The notes below the pieces were generated by a model. It saw nothing but the letters and a program-made list of their open reading frames with translations, was not told the DNA's origin and did no database searches. A DNA stretch of 64,000 nucleotides from Robertkochia solimangrovi. GTDB lineage: Bacteria; Bacteroidota; Bacteroidia; Flavobacteriales; Flavobacteriaceae. Of this stretch, positions 46,511-55,264 are shown piece after piece (within the stretch, counting starts at the first letter, position 1; each line of letters opens with the position of its first letter). The stretch spans positions 62,001-126,000 of the forward strand of contig NZ_QKWN01000013.1 in assembly GCF_007279655.1 (NCBI RefSeq), given 5' to 3'. The position numbers and the translations under genes were made by a program.

Positions 46511-47113
46511 ATGGCAACAGAAGGAACAGGTACCACAGCTCCTTTAGGGGAGTCTTTTGGATCCATAGAAGATATCGAACAAGCTATCGCGTTCGGATAT
46601 GAAATCGAATCTTTTTTATCTTCATTATTTGATATAAATAAAGAATACATCTATAATATCGAAACCCATTTATTTAACAATAACAGTGATTTTTTTGAAT
46701 TGTATGAGGAATCTAAAAATATATATCTCGAATCTTTAGATTACTACCGAATGTTATTGGAAAAGCCGAATAATTCAATACATGCGAAACAATTAATTGA
46801 CTTTTTATACCGCCTGTATCAATCGGGTCTCTCCGGAAATTCTGGTACAATTAAAAGAAATCGTATCAAAGATTGGTGGAACTATATTCGGAATTTGGGT
46901 AATATACCTTTAAAAACACTATTATTATTACTACAAATGATCAATGATTATCTCGCGAGTTTTGCCAAGGCTTTACAATGTGCCGATGCATTAGATGAAG
47001 TGAAAAAATTTGCTGAGCATTTACTAACAGCAAATGAAATTGATAAGGAACTAAATAAAAGAGAGGATGAACAAAGGCCCAGAGGTCCCGGAAATGGCTA
47101 TTTTGAACTTTAA
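46511..47113 (+). CDS. Hypothetical helical protein, plus strand inside the Rhs island
   Basis: 200 residues, cytosolic, long helices (LYRLYQSGLSG, KTLLLLLQMINDYLASFAKAL), ending RPRGPGNGYFEL. Not recognised. It is one of few plus-strand genes in the island and starts after an insertion-sequence relic. Its low-GC codon use matches the neighbours. Confidence 0.55.
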   Translation: MATEGTGTTAPLGESFGSIEDIEQAIAFGYEIESFLSSLFDINKEYIYNIETHLFNNNSDFFELYEESKNIYLESLDYYRMLLEKPNNSIHAKQLIDFLYRLYQSGLSGNSGTIKRNRIKDWWNYIRNLGNIPLKTLLLLLQMINDYLASFAKALQCADALDEVKKFAEHLLTANEIDKELNKREDEQRPRGPGNGYFEL

Positions 47114-47277
47114 TTAACATCATAAATTCTATAGAACATCATTTACATTTATAGAATTATTAATTCCGTTTGTTTTCGTGATTTTATAGGTCGTCAGCAA
47201 AATGATTGACAGAAAGACTTCAATATAAGTTTAAGATTTGTAATAGCAAAAATAATCATCAAGCTCCATTGGCCGGT
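47114..47277. other. Non-coding stretch with inverted insertion-sequence ends
   Basis: No gene. GGTCGTCAGCAAAATG at about 47188-47203 matches the right end of the local insertion sequence in reverse orientation; TTGACGATCTGCAAAA at about 47455-47470 is a second degenerate copy. Confidence 0.35.
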
Positions 47278-47370
47278 TTACTCCCGTGATCCTGATAAGC
47301 TCACTGCTGCAAATAGAAAACCTGGCCTTTGTCCCAAAGCCCGTAGGTTTTTTTGCACCAGGTTTTCTGC
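47278..47370. repeat. Hairpin-rich dispersed repeat, copy 1
   Basis: TTACTCCCGTGATCCTGATA through GCTCACTGCTGCAAATAG, GAAAACCTGGCCTTTG, AAAGCCCGTAGG and TTTTTTTGCAC. In this copy AGAAAACCTGG (about 47315) pairs perfectly with CCAGGTTTTCT (about 47358). Also found at 49762 and 51970/52024. Confidence 0.75.
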
Positions 47371-47477
47371 TTGATGTGACCTCGCCAGGATTCAAACTTG
47401 TATAACTTATTATACTGATTATTAGTTAATTAAAAAATAAATATTAAGTAACGTTGACGATCTGCAAAAATTATTTA

Positions 47478-47726
47478 TTAAAAATAACTATAAATGTTAA
47501 ATTTAATAAAAAGATATGTCAAAAGACATAAAAGTATTTTAAAAATCAATTTAACTTGCTTCCAAACGAAACCCTTGATCAACCTTCTCCTTTTCCACTT
47601 TAAAACAACTGGATCCTCTGATTTAGTTATAAGTCCTAAATGTTCTTTTTGAAAAACAATAATATTTCTTGTCATAAATATAGAATAAACAACAAAGAGT
47701 ATTATTGCAAAAATTGAATCAATCAT
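47478..47726 (-). CDS. Small membrane protein, possible immunity protein
   Basis: 82 residues with two hydrophobic helices (about 4-20 and 60-77). Its ATG overlaps by eight bases the end of a 33-residue open frame (47719-47820) that reads SVSSISNLIDSIEDYDREA and then a stop, probably the last piece of a lost Rhs toxin. The immunity call rests on that arrangement. Confidence 0.5.
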   Translation of the reverse strand: MIDSIFAIILFVVYSIFMTRNIIVFQKEHLGLITKSEDPVVLKWKRRRLIKGFVWKQVKLIFKILLCLLTYLFIKFNIYSYF

Positions 47727-47820
47727 TTTGTTTTGTATTATTTACAGCTTCTCTATCATAATCCTCTATACTATCAATTAAATTGGAGATAGAGCTCACT
47801 GAATTATTAGACTGACTATT
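47719..47820 (-). pseudogene. Last 33 residues of a lost Rhs/toxin C-terminus
   Basis: Open frame limited by TAA at 47821-47823, reading NSQSNNSVSSISNLIDSIED and on to the TGA at 47719-47721, overlapping the next start. Composition is ordinary protein. No start codon, so it is a remnant. Confidence 0.4.
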
Positions 47821-48076
47821 TTATACATCACAAATAAATCATCTTTCTAAACATGTGAAATCTCTATGGAGTTCAAAATCCCTTAATGCGAAATTTCATT
47901 CAAACTATAAAAACAGACCAGTTTTAAAATAGCTTTAGTTTATATTAAAACTTAAGGAGCGTTATCTAAAATTTTTACAGGGCACACCTATCAAAAAAGA
48001 TATATTCCAGTACCTTTTTATAATTACTATATTCAATTTCTATATTTAAAAAATAATACAATTTACAAATCCCTAA

Positions 48077-48745
48077 ATGAGACACTTAAAAATTAATTCA
48101 AGTTTTTTAGCCTTTATTTTCACAGTATCTTATATACTATTTGATAAAATATTTCTATTTGTTTTTAAACAACTTTATTTTGATTTAGTTTCTCCATATT
48201 CTTCCGATTATTTTAACTATACAATTTTGGCAGAAAACTTTTTATTTTCATTTCTAATAATTGTCTTTATTCTAAATCAAAAATTGGTATATCTTCAAAA
48301 AGTTGATTTCACTTTATCATTAATGGAAGTTTGTAAAACTTTGTTGTACTTGCTTATATTTATATTAGTACAGTTTACGATTCATTTTCTTATATCTAAA
48401 TTATTTTTTGGGCAATTTAAAATACAACTTGTTCACTTATATTTTGATTTCAAAATTTACCCTTATTTAATTTCATCGATACTTATCGCTCCAGTAATCG
48501 AGGAACTTTTTTTTAGAAAATTTATAATTAATCTCTTGCAATTAAAAAATAGTGATAGATTTTCAATTCTTTTTTCTGCACTCCTTTTTAGTCTAATTCA
48601 TTTTCCAATTCTTCAGTCGATAATTTCATCCCTTTTAGCTGGGTTATTCCTAGGATTTATTTATATCAGGTTTAAAAAAATTATTTACTGTATATTTTTT
48701 CATTTTATTTGGAATGCTGTATTAATTTCGTTTCAATTCACCTAA
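48077..48745 (+). CDS. CPBP family intramembrane glutamic endopeptidase (CAAX protease/Abi)
   Basis: 222 residues, about seven hydrophobic helices. Motifs of the family: PVIEELFFRKF (EExxxR), FSLIHF (second His motif) and HFIWNAV at the C-terminus. These proteases process prenylated proteins or bacteriocin peptides and some act in bacteriocin self-immunity. It converges with the neighbouring lipoprotein gene (eight-base overlap). A role in immunity within this island is possible. Confidence 0.85.
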   Translation: MRHLKINSSFLAFIFTVSYILFDKIFLFVFKQLYFDLVSPYSSDYFNYTILAENFLFSFLIIVFILNQKLVYLQKVDFTLSLMEVCKTLLYLLIFILVQFTIHFLISKLFFGQFKIQLVHLYFDFKIYPYLISSILIAPVIEELFFRKFIINLLQLKNSDRFSILFSALLFSLIHFPILQSIISSLLAGLFLGFIYIRFKKIIYCIFFHFIWNAVLISFQFT

Positions 48746-49520
48746 TTATTGGATTGTAAACTTTAAATGAGTTTTCAATTGCATCTACAATTAAGAAATT
48801 GTCTTTCTTAAATTCTTCATCACAAAAAAATGAAAAAACGTAAATCTCCTTTTTATCTTTCAAATCATAAAACGCATTAATATTATAAAGCCTTCTTCCG
48901 TTATTATTGACCCATGCATAAACTAATTTTATATTTATCACATTAGGAATGGCCTCAATAAATTTGATTTTAAGATCACTATATCCTTTTCCCAAATATT
49001 CTTCAGGATCTCCATTTATAATATCCTCAACCGATAAACCGTCGTAATTCAATTTACTTATCTTAAATCCTGCTTTATGATAATCAGATGAATCTTTAGC
49101 AGCAAACAACAAATAATCTGGATGTTCTGTAGCATAGCCCCAGGTTCTTGGATAGGAAATTATAAATTCATTAATACTGTCATTATAATTTATAAATTCA
49201 ATAGTATCCTTTGAAATAAAATCATAAATTTCCAAGGGATCACCATCATTAAAATAACCAACACTTTGCAATTTTTTTTCTCTATAATATTCCCATTTAC
49301 CCTTTTTCCATGATCGTTCACCTTTTCCCTTAAATATTAATTCCCCCTTCTTGTTGAAATATTCCTTTACAATTTCATCTTGATCATTTTTACAAGAATC
49401 ATATTTCACTAAATACTCCTCAATGGTATAATCATCCACAATTGATCTGAGACATTTTTTTTGTTTGTTACATGAAATAATAAATAATCCCACCATTAAT
49501 ACTAAAATAAGTTTATTCAT
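48738..49520 (-). CDS. Hypothetical lipoprotein, probable immunity protein
   Basis: 260 residues, lipobox ISC (Cys17). Residues about 55-95 have MORN-like repeats (YFNKKGELIFKGKGERSW, YFNDGDP). The rest has a PsbP/stress-protein-like feel (ISYPRTWGYATEHPDY) but no sure match. Its ATG lies one base after the stop of an Rhs C-terminal fragment (49522-49756), so an immunity role is likely. Confidence 0.62.
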   Translation of the reverse strand: MNKLILVLMVGLFIISCNKQKKCLRSIVDDYTIEEYLVKYDSCKNDQDEIVKEYFNKKGELIFKGKGERSWKKGKWEYYREKKLQSVGYFNDGDPLEIYDFISKDTIEFINYNDSINEFIISYPRTWGYATEHPDYLLFAAKDSSDYHKAGFKISKLNYDGLSVEDIINGDPEEYLGKGYSDLKIKFIEAIPNVINIKLVYAWVNNNGRRLYNINAFYDLKDKKEIYVFSFFCDEEFKKDNFLIVDAIENSFKVYNPIIR

Positions 49521-49521
49521 A

Positions 49522-49756
49522 TTAATAATTATAATTAAATAATGCGCTCATTGATGCTTTTATTTGCGTACCTCCATCCGGCATTTTTACTGCTTTTTGG
49601 ACTTCATAACCCAAACTTGCTTTATCTGACGTTCCAGAGCGAGTTGTGGTTCTGGTATTTTTTATAGTTATCCCTTTATAATCAGCTGAGCCTGTTACGT
49701 CCTGAGAAATGGTATTACCCTCTTTATCATAAGTATCAACTATTTCTCCACTTCCT
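49522..49756 (-). pseudogene. Rhs C-terminal fragment without start
   Basis: Open frame reading GSGEIVDTYDKEGNTISQDV, then KNTRTTTRSGTSDKASLGYE and ending SALFNYNY-stop at 49522. Only about 77 codons remain; its 5' side meets the hairpin repeat at 49762. The lipoprotein start follows one base after the stop. Confidence 0.6.
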
Positions 49757-49761
49757 TACAG

Positions 49762-49855
49762 ATTACTCCCGTGACCCTGATAAGCTCACTGCTGCAAATA
49801 GAAAACCTGGCCTTTGTTCCAAAGCCCGTAGGTTTTTTTGCACTATAAAATGAGC
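49762..49855. repeat. Hairpin-rich dispersed repeat, copy 2
   Basis: Nearly identical to copy 1 from ATTACTCCCGTGA to TTTTTTTGCAC, then continues CTATAAAATGAGCC, a tail shared with copy 3 (51992-52005) but not with copy 1. It sits at the truncation point of the Rhs fragment that ends at 49756. Confidence 0.75.
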
Positions 49856-49889
49856 CAAAACAGATAAGGATTATAATGTAGTTTTTAAA

Positions 49890-50420
49890 TCATCTATTCT
49901 GCTTATAAGCATCAAAAATTTCCTTTTTCAACTGATTAAATGAACAATCTAAACTTCTATAATTAATTAAATAGGGTGTCCCAATTAATTTATGGTTTAA
50001 AGAAAATATTATTCTTCTAATCCCCCTTTCGTTATTAACTAATTCTTTTAAAAATATTGCTATGTAATGCTCATGCTGATTATATTTAATAGCTTGAATT
50101 GTTTTTATTTCGCTCCATATAATATGTTTTTTATTGTAATAAAAAAATTCATTATAAATCCCTGTGTCGTCTATCCTTAAAATAGGATTTGGCATAAAAA
50201 AAATATTATAAATAAAATTCAAGAAAGCTATTAATGTAACTGTCATTCCAAATAAAGAAAAGAGTAGTATAGAGTTCTTTGTTGGAAATAAGAAAAAAGT
50301 ATGTTCAGATGGATTTTTAAAAAAAATCACTAAAAAATAAAATAAAACAATTAATAGAACTATTAATATTATTGACAAAATAAGACGATTTTTGTTCTTT
50401 TTATGTATTATAACCTCCAT
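49890..50420 (-). CDS. STM3941-like membrane protein, probable immunity protein
   Basis: 176 residues: two N-terminal TM helices (about 13-33 and 47-70) and a PH-like C-terminal domain beginning ILRIDDTGIYNEFFYYNKKHIIWSEI. This layout is typical of STM3941-family immunity proteins. It starts 13 bases after the Rhs C-terminus at 50434. A truncated copy lies at 44606-44800. Confidence 0.7.
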   Translation of the reverse strand: MEVIIHKKNKNRLILSIILIVLLIVLFYFLVIFFKNPSEHTFFLFPTKNSILLFSLFGMTVTLIAFLNFIYNIFFMPNPILRIDDTGIYNEFFYYNKKHIIWSEIKTIQAIKYNQHEHYIAIFLKELVNNERGIRRIIFSLNHKLIGTPYLINYRSLDCSFNQLKKEIFDAYKQNR

Positions 50421-50433
50421 TTCTATATTAATT

Positions 50434-51408
50434 TTAATAAATTTTCTCTACTAACTCGCCTGCATAATAACCTGCAACTGCTCCACCGACAAAACCTAAA
50501 ACTGTACCAACAACAGGCACAACACTTCCCCTAGCAGCACCTACGAGTGCTCCTGTTAACCAACCAGCTCCAGTTACAAAACCAAAATTACTTGTAAGAT
50601 TACTCTCTTTACTCTCTGCGGTAATTTCTACCGCGTCTAAATCAATAGCAAATCCTGCATCCTGCAATGCAATCTCTATGTTGCCTCCATCATTCGTCTC
50701 CATATGGTCCAAGATAAATGCTATTTCTGTCGGGTCTGTTGAAGTTAATGATGTAATGGTGTTTTGACTACCATTTTCATTCTCTACTACTCTACTATTT
50801 ATCTCATATAAACCTAGTGGGTCGCGCCAGTAACCGGGATTATTAAATCCAAAACGATAAGGTGTATGCATAGGTGCTGACTAAGCAAATCTATCTATCA
50901 AATGAAACCTTCCAATCGCCGGGTCATATTTCCTAAAGTCCATTTCGGTAATATTCAATCCCAAACTTTCGTCATTCTCCTTTCCATTGTACATAAACTT
51001 CCCTCCTACCGTGCTAGATTGTATATCATTATACCCGCTATGACGCAATCCAAAAGGATAATAATTGTTTTCTTAAACAATTTCAGAGTTTAGACTTGGG
51101 ACTAATCGCACGATGCGCATATCATCGAATCATGCCGCAGCAGCGCCTCCTCCCCCATGTAGAGTCACTCTTAAATTGATCTTATCGATATTAGGTGGTA
51201 CTGTTGCCTTACCTTCTAAATACACCCATTTATCCTTGGAATAGGTGATGTTTGAATAGGCTATTTCCGTATAATAATCCGTCTCGGTATCCTCATTCAT
51301 AAAAAAGTGAAGCCTACAACCCGGTACTTCACCCGAAGCATCTTCTACATATACCCAGCCGGAAGCCACATGAACTAGATCACGTAAATCAGCTTTAAAA
51401 ATAAGCAA
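50434..51408 (-). pseudogene. Rhs repeat-associated core and C-terminus with three in-frame stops
   Basis: One frame reads through three stops without any shift: TGA 51130-51132, TAA 51073-51075, TAG 50881-50883. Between them lie the Rhs core marks NNYYPFGLRHSGYN, GKFMYNGKENDESLGLN, YDPAIGRFHLIDRFA and PYRFGFNNPGYWRDPLGLYE. The last piece (50871 to 50434, 145 residues) is an Rhs C-terminal region with a Gly/Ala/Val-rich hydrophobic end (GWLTGALVGAARGSVV). The first piece (to 51408) is beta-rich with GWVYVEDASG. The large upstream body is missing. Confidence 0.82.
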
Positions 51409-51635
51409 AATGATGAAAGAGTTCAGAAAAGTTTCGGTGGAGGAATCGAAGAAAAATAAAAAATAGCCAGCTTAAAAAAGTAATTATTAAACGGGTCTTT
51501 TTTAGATAACTTCTTACTTTTCAAATTTTATTTTACATCAAATACCTTATATTATAAGTAAGACCTCGGAAGTTGCTTCGACTTGAATACATTTTGCTAA
51601 TGGTTGACACCTAATATAAAAATAATGTATACTCT

Positions 51636-51944
51636 TTAAACTTTATCTTTAACGCTATTTCTTTTAAACAAAATAACATTCTTTGATATCCATAAACCAA
51701 TAGATAGCATTAATGCATGGGCTAAGAATATTAACAACCAATATAATGGTAATGAAATTATTAAGAATAGAAAACCTTTATATCCAAAAACCTTATTACC
51801 GTCAACCGTCAAGGGCGACATTCCAATAAAAAGCCCAAAAGTACCTGAAACTGCAAAAAAAATAGTCAAACCTAATGCACTATATATTGAAATTAAAATA
51901 ATCTTCTTAAACGAAATCGATTTAATAAATTCTCCGTTATTCAT
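51636..51944 (-). CDS. Small membrane protein, possible immunity protein
   Basis: 102 residues with two hydrophobic helices (about 14-40 and 55-90). Not recognised. It begins just after the hairpin repeat copy 3 in the minus-strand sense, like other immunity genes of the island. Confidence 0.5.
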   Translation of the reverse strand: MNNGEFIKSISFKKIILISIYSALGLTIFFAVSGTFGLFIGMSPLTVDGNKVFGYKGFLFLIISLPLYWLLIFLAHALMLSIGLWISKNVILFKRNSVKDKV

Positions 51945-51969
51945 ATTAACTAAATTTTAAAATAATAAT

Positions 51970-52072
51970 CTAAAGCCCGTAGGTTTATTTGCACTATAAA
52001 ATGAGCTCAAGCGCGCTTGCCAGGATTACTCCCGTGATCCTGATAAACTCACTGCTGCAAATAGAAAACCTG
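51970..52072. repeat. Hairpin-rich dispersed repeat, copy 3 (permuted)
   Basis: First the second half of the unit (AAAGCCCGTAGGTTTATTTGCACTATAAAATGAGC, 51972-52005), then, after about 18 bases, the first half (ATTACTCCCGTGATCCTGATA, CTGCTGCAAATAGAAAACCTGG, 52025-52072). This is what the junction of two tandem units would look like. Confidence 0.7.
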
Positions 52073-52262
52073 GAACCTTCTGAGCCGTAATTAAATTAAC
52101 TTCTAAGTAATAATAAGGGCTACAAACCCTACTACAATTTCATCGTAAATATTTCGTAAAACATACGTTTAATTTTGTGATAAATACATATACATCTGCA
52201 AGAAAATTACACTAAAAATAGTTTAATTGCAGGCCAAGCTCATTTTAACACTAACTCATCCA

Positions 52263-53414
52263 ATGCAGAACAATTTTTTTAGCAAATTATTAAACCATAC
52301 CGCTTCAAAAACAGTATTTACAATATTAGGTCTTATCGCAACAGTGATAACTATCTACGCATTCATTAATGATAAATCTGTTGACCTTCGCTATGAAATA
52401 ATTGCAAATACAAATGTATTAGATTTCAATGCAGACCTTGGAAAATTACGGGTCGCCTATGATAGTACAAATCTTAAAGAGACTAAGGAAAATTTAAGAA
52501 TTTACACAATAAAGGTAACCAATAATGGGGAAAAAAACATTCTCAAAGAGCACTATGATATGAATGACCCCCTAGGACTATCAATAAATTCAGGAAGAAT
52601 CATAGAGAAACCGGAAGTTATTCAAACTAGTAGTGAATACCTTACTCGCAACGCGCAAATTGACAACTACCAACCTAACAAAATATCATTTTCACAAGTA
52701 ATTTTGGAACCAGGTGAATATTACATTATTAAGCTACTAGTCATCCATAAAACAAATAAGACACCTGTTATATTCGGGTTTGGCAAGATTGCAGGCCAAA
52801 AAGGCATCAAAGTAGTAAACTCAATTGATGTTAAAGAGGAAACATCATTTTGGGAAAAGACATTTTATGGCAGTATCTGGTCTCAGTTATTAAGACTTTT
52901 TACCTATTCTACTGCCATGACATTAGTCCTTGTTTTGATTGTTAATATAGCAGGCAAAATAGATGAGATAGGAGAAAGAAAAAGAAGAATTAAGATGATA
53001 GCAGAATTCAAGAAACAAACATCCTATGAATACACTAGAATGGACGATGCTATATTTGAGAGATATCAAAAAGATGGAGCAGAATCTTTCAAACCCATGC
53101 TAAGGTTAATCTCGAATGAAGAAGAGCTGAATCACATATACATGAAATTGGTAAATAAATTAAAAAGCAATGAGTACAGCAATTACAAAAGACTTAATCG
53201 AGATACTAGAATTCTTATAGATAAGGACGACTGGACATTGATTAATGAAATGACAAATGACGGAGTCCTTTTCAAGGAAAACTCCAAACTAACAATAAAC
53301 CAAGCTATGTCTGAAACTTTGAAGAAATTTGTAGAGTTTTTAGAAGAAAAAAAAGAATTTCAGCTTCATAAAAGCATCCACTTTCACCATACCATAAATA
53401 GAACTGAATTTTAA
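52263..53414 (+). CDS. Hypothetical two-helix membrane protein
   Basis: About 383 residues. TM1 near residues 15-33 (VFTILGLIATVITIYAF), an extracytoplasmic domain of about 180 residues with VLEPGEYYIIKLLVIH, TM2 near 210-230 (LVLVLIVNIAGK), then a cytosolic domain of about 150 residues rich in charged residues. No family recognised. ATG 52263 preferred over TTG 52227. It starts the defence-rich segment, but no defence function is shown by sequence. Confidence 0.62.
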   Translation: MQNNFFSKLLNHTASKTVFTILGLIATVITIYAFINDKSVDLRYEIIANTNVLDFNADLGKLRVAYDSTNLKETKENLRIYTIKVTNNGEKNILKEHYDMNDPLGLSINSGRIIEKPEVIQTSSEYLTRNAQIDNYQPNKISFSQVILEPGEYYIIKLLVIHKTNKTPVIFGFGKIAGQKGIKVVNSIDVKEETSFWEKTFYGSIWSQLLRLFTYSTAMTLVLVLIVNIAGKIDEIGERKRRIKMIAEFKKQTSYEYTRMDDAIFERYQKDGAESFKPMLRLISNEEELNHIYMKLVNKLKSNEYSNYKRLNRDTRILIDKDDWTLINEMTNDGVLFKENSKLTINQAMSETLKKFVEFLEEKKEFQLHKSIHFHHTINRTEF

Positions 53415-53454
53415 AACTAACACATCTTCATACCCTAACCAAAAAGGTATTATA

Positions 53455-53871
53455 TCACATTATCCTCTTCATCTTCCCATTCAATCCAAAGGTATACCCA
53501 AATGGACCCTTTTCCGTTTTAGCAATACGGCAAATTTCTTCCCAATTTTGGGATAAGGCCTGGTTCATTTCCCAAATACTTAGCCCTCTTTTTTTTGAAG
53601 GCCCTCGAAGAAAAAAGATCCCCACCTTATGTTTTTGATACAAAGCTAATTCATCCTTTCGCCTGGAAATCTTTAAATCTTGGGTAATAACGCAATTACC
53701 CTCATCCCCAATACGAGGTATCCAAACAATATCCTGTACACCATGTTCAAAACAATCTGGCAAGAATTTAACCTTAACTTCTCGGTTATACCTCAAATTC
53801 TCGGGTTCCTGAATAATCCCGAATCCTTCGGCCAAGTGAGGGGGCATATTTTCGTCAAAATAGATGATCAT
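53455..53871 (-). CDS. PIN-like (DUF5615-type) toxin
   Basis: 138 residues. The N-terminal YFDENMPPHLAEGFG has the acidic pair of a DUF5615 PIN-like nuclease, and ITQDLKISRRKDE has the next acidic site. Expected RNase toxin, inhibited by the upstream partner. The start overlaps the DUF433 protein stop by four bases (ATGA 53868-53871), so the two are translated together. Confidence 0.8.
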   Translation of the reverse strand: MIIYFDENMPPHLAEGFGIIQEPENLRYNREVKVKFLPDCFEHGVQDIVWIPRIGDEGNCVITQDLKISRRKDELALYQKHKVGIFFLRGPSKKRGLSIWEMNQALSQNWEEICRIAKTEKGPFGYTFGLNGKMKRIM

Positions 53872-54539
53872 GCAGCATTACAATATTCAACAGCATGATT
53901 CACTTCCTCCTCAGTTAATTGATAGACATGTGCAATATAAGGAACGGGATCCCCGGCTTTGAAATGATTAAAAATTATATCAGGAGTGATATTTTTCCCA
54001 TCAATTACCGGATGACCGAATTTGCGACTAGGATCTATTAAAATGGATTTGTCTTTTCCCAAGGGCCAAAAACGTGAAGCCAGTTCATTTTGATCAAATT
54101 CCAATTTCACGAAAAAAAGATCGATGATCTTTAAGTTAAACTGCCTGGTGCCATCCAAAGAAATAATTCCCTCTATTGTATTCAAATAAATATGATTACC
54201 ATCGCTACGGATCCCCTCCAGGACACTTTTAATTGCAAACGGAAAAGGAGTATCGTATAAATCGGAAAGAGCTTTGTGAGCCTGTAGAACCTTTTTTGGT
54301 TTAACTCCCGCTTCAGAAAATTGCATCATCACATAAAACTCTACAAAAGTGTGAAAGCTAACCGCCTTAGACCCCTCTGACTTCCAGGAATACCTTGCAC
54401 CATATTCATCTCCTAACTTTCCATCCCAATACTTGTTCATCCAGGTATAAATCCTGCTATACGGCAACCTCAGAATTTGAGAAATCTCGCTCGCCGTATA
54501 AATCCCTTGACCTAATGTGGGTTGATTTTCGAAGTCCAT
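53868..54539 (-). CDS. DUF433 HTH antitoxin partner
   Basis: 223 residues. N-terminal MerR-like HTH (YTASEISQILRLPYSRIYTWM) and a C-terminal DUF433 domain (FGHPVIDGKNITPDIIFNHFKAGDPV, ending AHVYQLTEEEVNHAVEYC). DUF433 antitoxins pair with DUF5615 PIN-like toxins. First gene of the pair. A perfect -7 box lies 20 bases upstream. Confidence 0.85.
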   Translation of the reverse strand: MDFENQPTLGQGIYTASEISQILRLPYSRIYTWMNKYWDGKLGDEYGARYSWKSEGSKAVSFHTFVEFYVMMQFSEAGVKPKKVLQAHKALSDLYDTPFPFAIKSVLEGIRSDGNHIYLNTIEGIISLDGTRQFNLKIIDLFFVKLEFDQNELASRFWPLGKDKSILIDPSRKFGHPVIDGKNITPDIIFNHFKAGDPVPYIAHVYQLTEEEVNHAVEYCNAA

Positions 54540-54558
54540 TTTATTTAATAGGTTCCCT

Positions 54559-54566
54559 CAAATGTA
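54559..54566 (-). promoter_or_regulatory. -7 box of the DUF433/PIN-like pair
   Basis: TACATTTG on the minus strand, a perfect TAnnTTTG, 20 bases before the ATG at 54539. The nearest TTG (54579-54581 on the minus strand) is only 12 bases away, shorter than usual. Confidence 0.45.
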
Positions 54567-54651
54567 AAATATCTAACCCAATTTCCATATATTCTTGACA
54601 AGAATTCGCAAAACACACAACTCAAATAAATAAGAAAATCAATTCAACCCG

Positions 54652-55263
54652 ATGAATAAGGAAACAGAACAATTCATTACAGAACACAATATTCCGAAAG
54701 AACTATTATTTAATGCTGAAGGAAAACCGGTATCCCATGTAAAAGATAAGATGAAGCAGGAGAACCAATATTTCGCATACAACACCACAGAATGCTACCA
54801 AGGGCACAATTTTCGCAGCCGAAGCGGACATTGTGTTATATGCGATCCGGCAAAGATCACCTTTACCCTCAGGAATGTGGGGATAGGAAGAATCTACATA
54901 GCCTGTAGCTTTAGGACTCAGCAGACCAAGGTTGGTTTTACGAAGGAAGAAATCCCAACCAGGATGGCGAAGCTAAACTCAAGAAAAGTTGGACAAACAG
55001 ATGACTGGGAAGTTGTAAAGTATTATGAACTATTGAACGGAAACAAGGCCGAGCTAAAAATTCACAAAGAACTAGAGCCCTACCGAGTCACTGGGTCTAC
55101 CTATGGTGATACAGAAAGCCGGGAACTTTTTCAATGCAGCTACCAAAAGGCCCTCGAAGCAACAGAGAAAATAATGAAAGGCATGGGTATCGAACCCATA
55201 AAAACGAAACTACTATCACACAGTTTGGATAAATACAATTTTCGAAATCTTCGAAAGAAATAA
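54652..55263 (+). CDS. GIY-YIG (T5orf172 type) nuclease-like protein
   Basis: 203 residues. Central domain VGIGRIYIACSFRTQQTKVG then MAKLNSRKVGQTDDWEVVKYYEL, AELKIHKELEPYRV, fitting the T5orf172/GIY-YIG layout with the KxH-E pattern. N-terminal part carries a CYQGHNFRSRSGHCVICDP zinc-like Cys cluster. It precedes the type I restriction region by about 70 bases. Cytosolic. Probable accessory nuclease; no signal peptide. Confidence 0.78.
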   Translation: MNKETEQFITEHNIPKELLFNAEGKPVSHVKDKMKQENQYFAYNTTECYQGHNFRSRSGHCVICDPAKITFTLRNVGIGRIYIACSFRTQQTKVGFTKEEIPTRMAKLNSRKVGQTDDWEVVKYYELLNGNKAELKIHKELEPYRVTGSTYGDTESRELFQCSYQKALEATEKIMKGMGIEPIKTKLLSHSLDKYNFRNLRKK

Positions 55264-55264
55264 T

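Noticed and set aside
46324-46650. Minus-strand frame of 108 residues
   Set aside because: Lies over an insertion-sequence relic and antisense to the start of the plus-strand gene at 46511.
47278-47400. Possible integron attC site or tRNA gene in the hairpin repeat
   Set aside because: No RYYYAAC/GTTRRRY core sites in the right order and no complete cloverleaf; only a short T-arm-like stretch (CCAGGATTCAAAC) is present.
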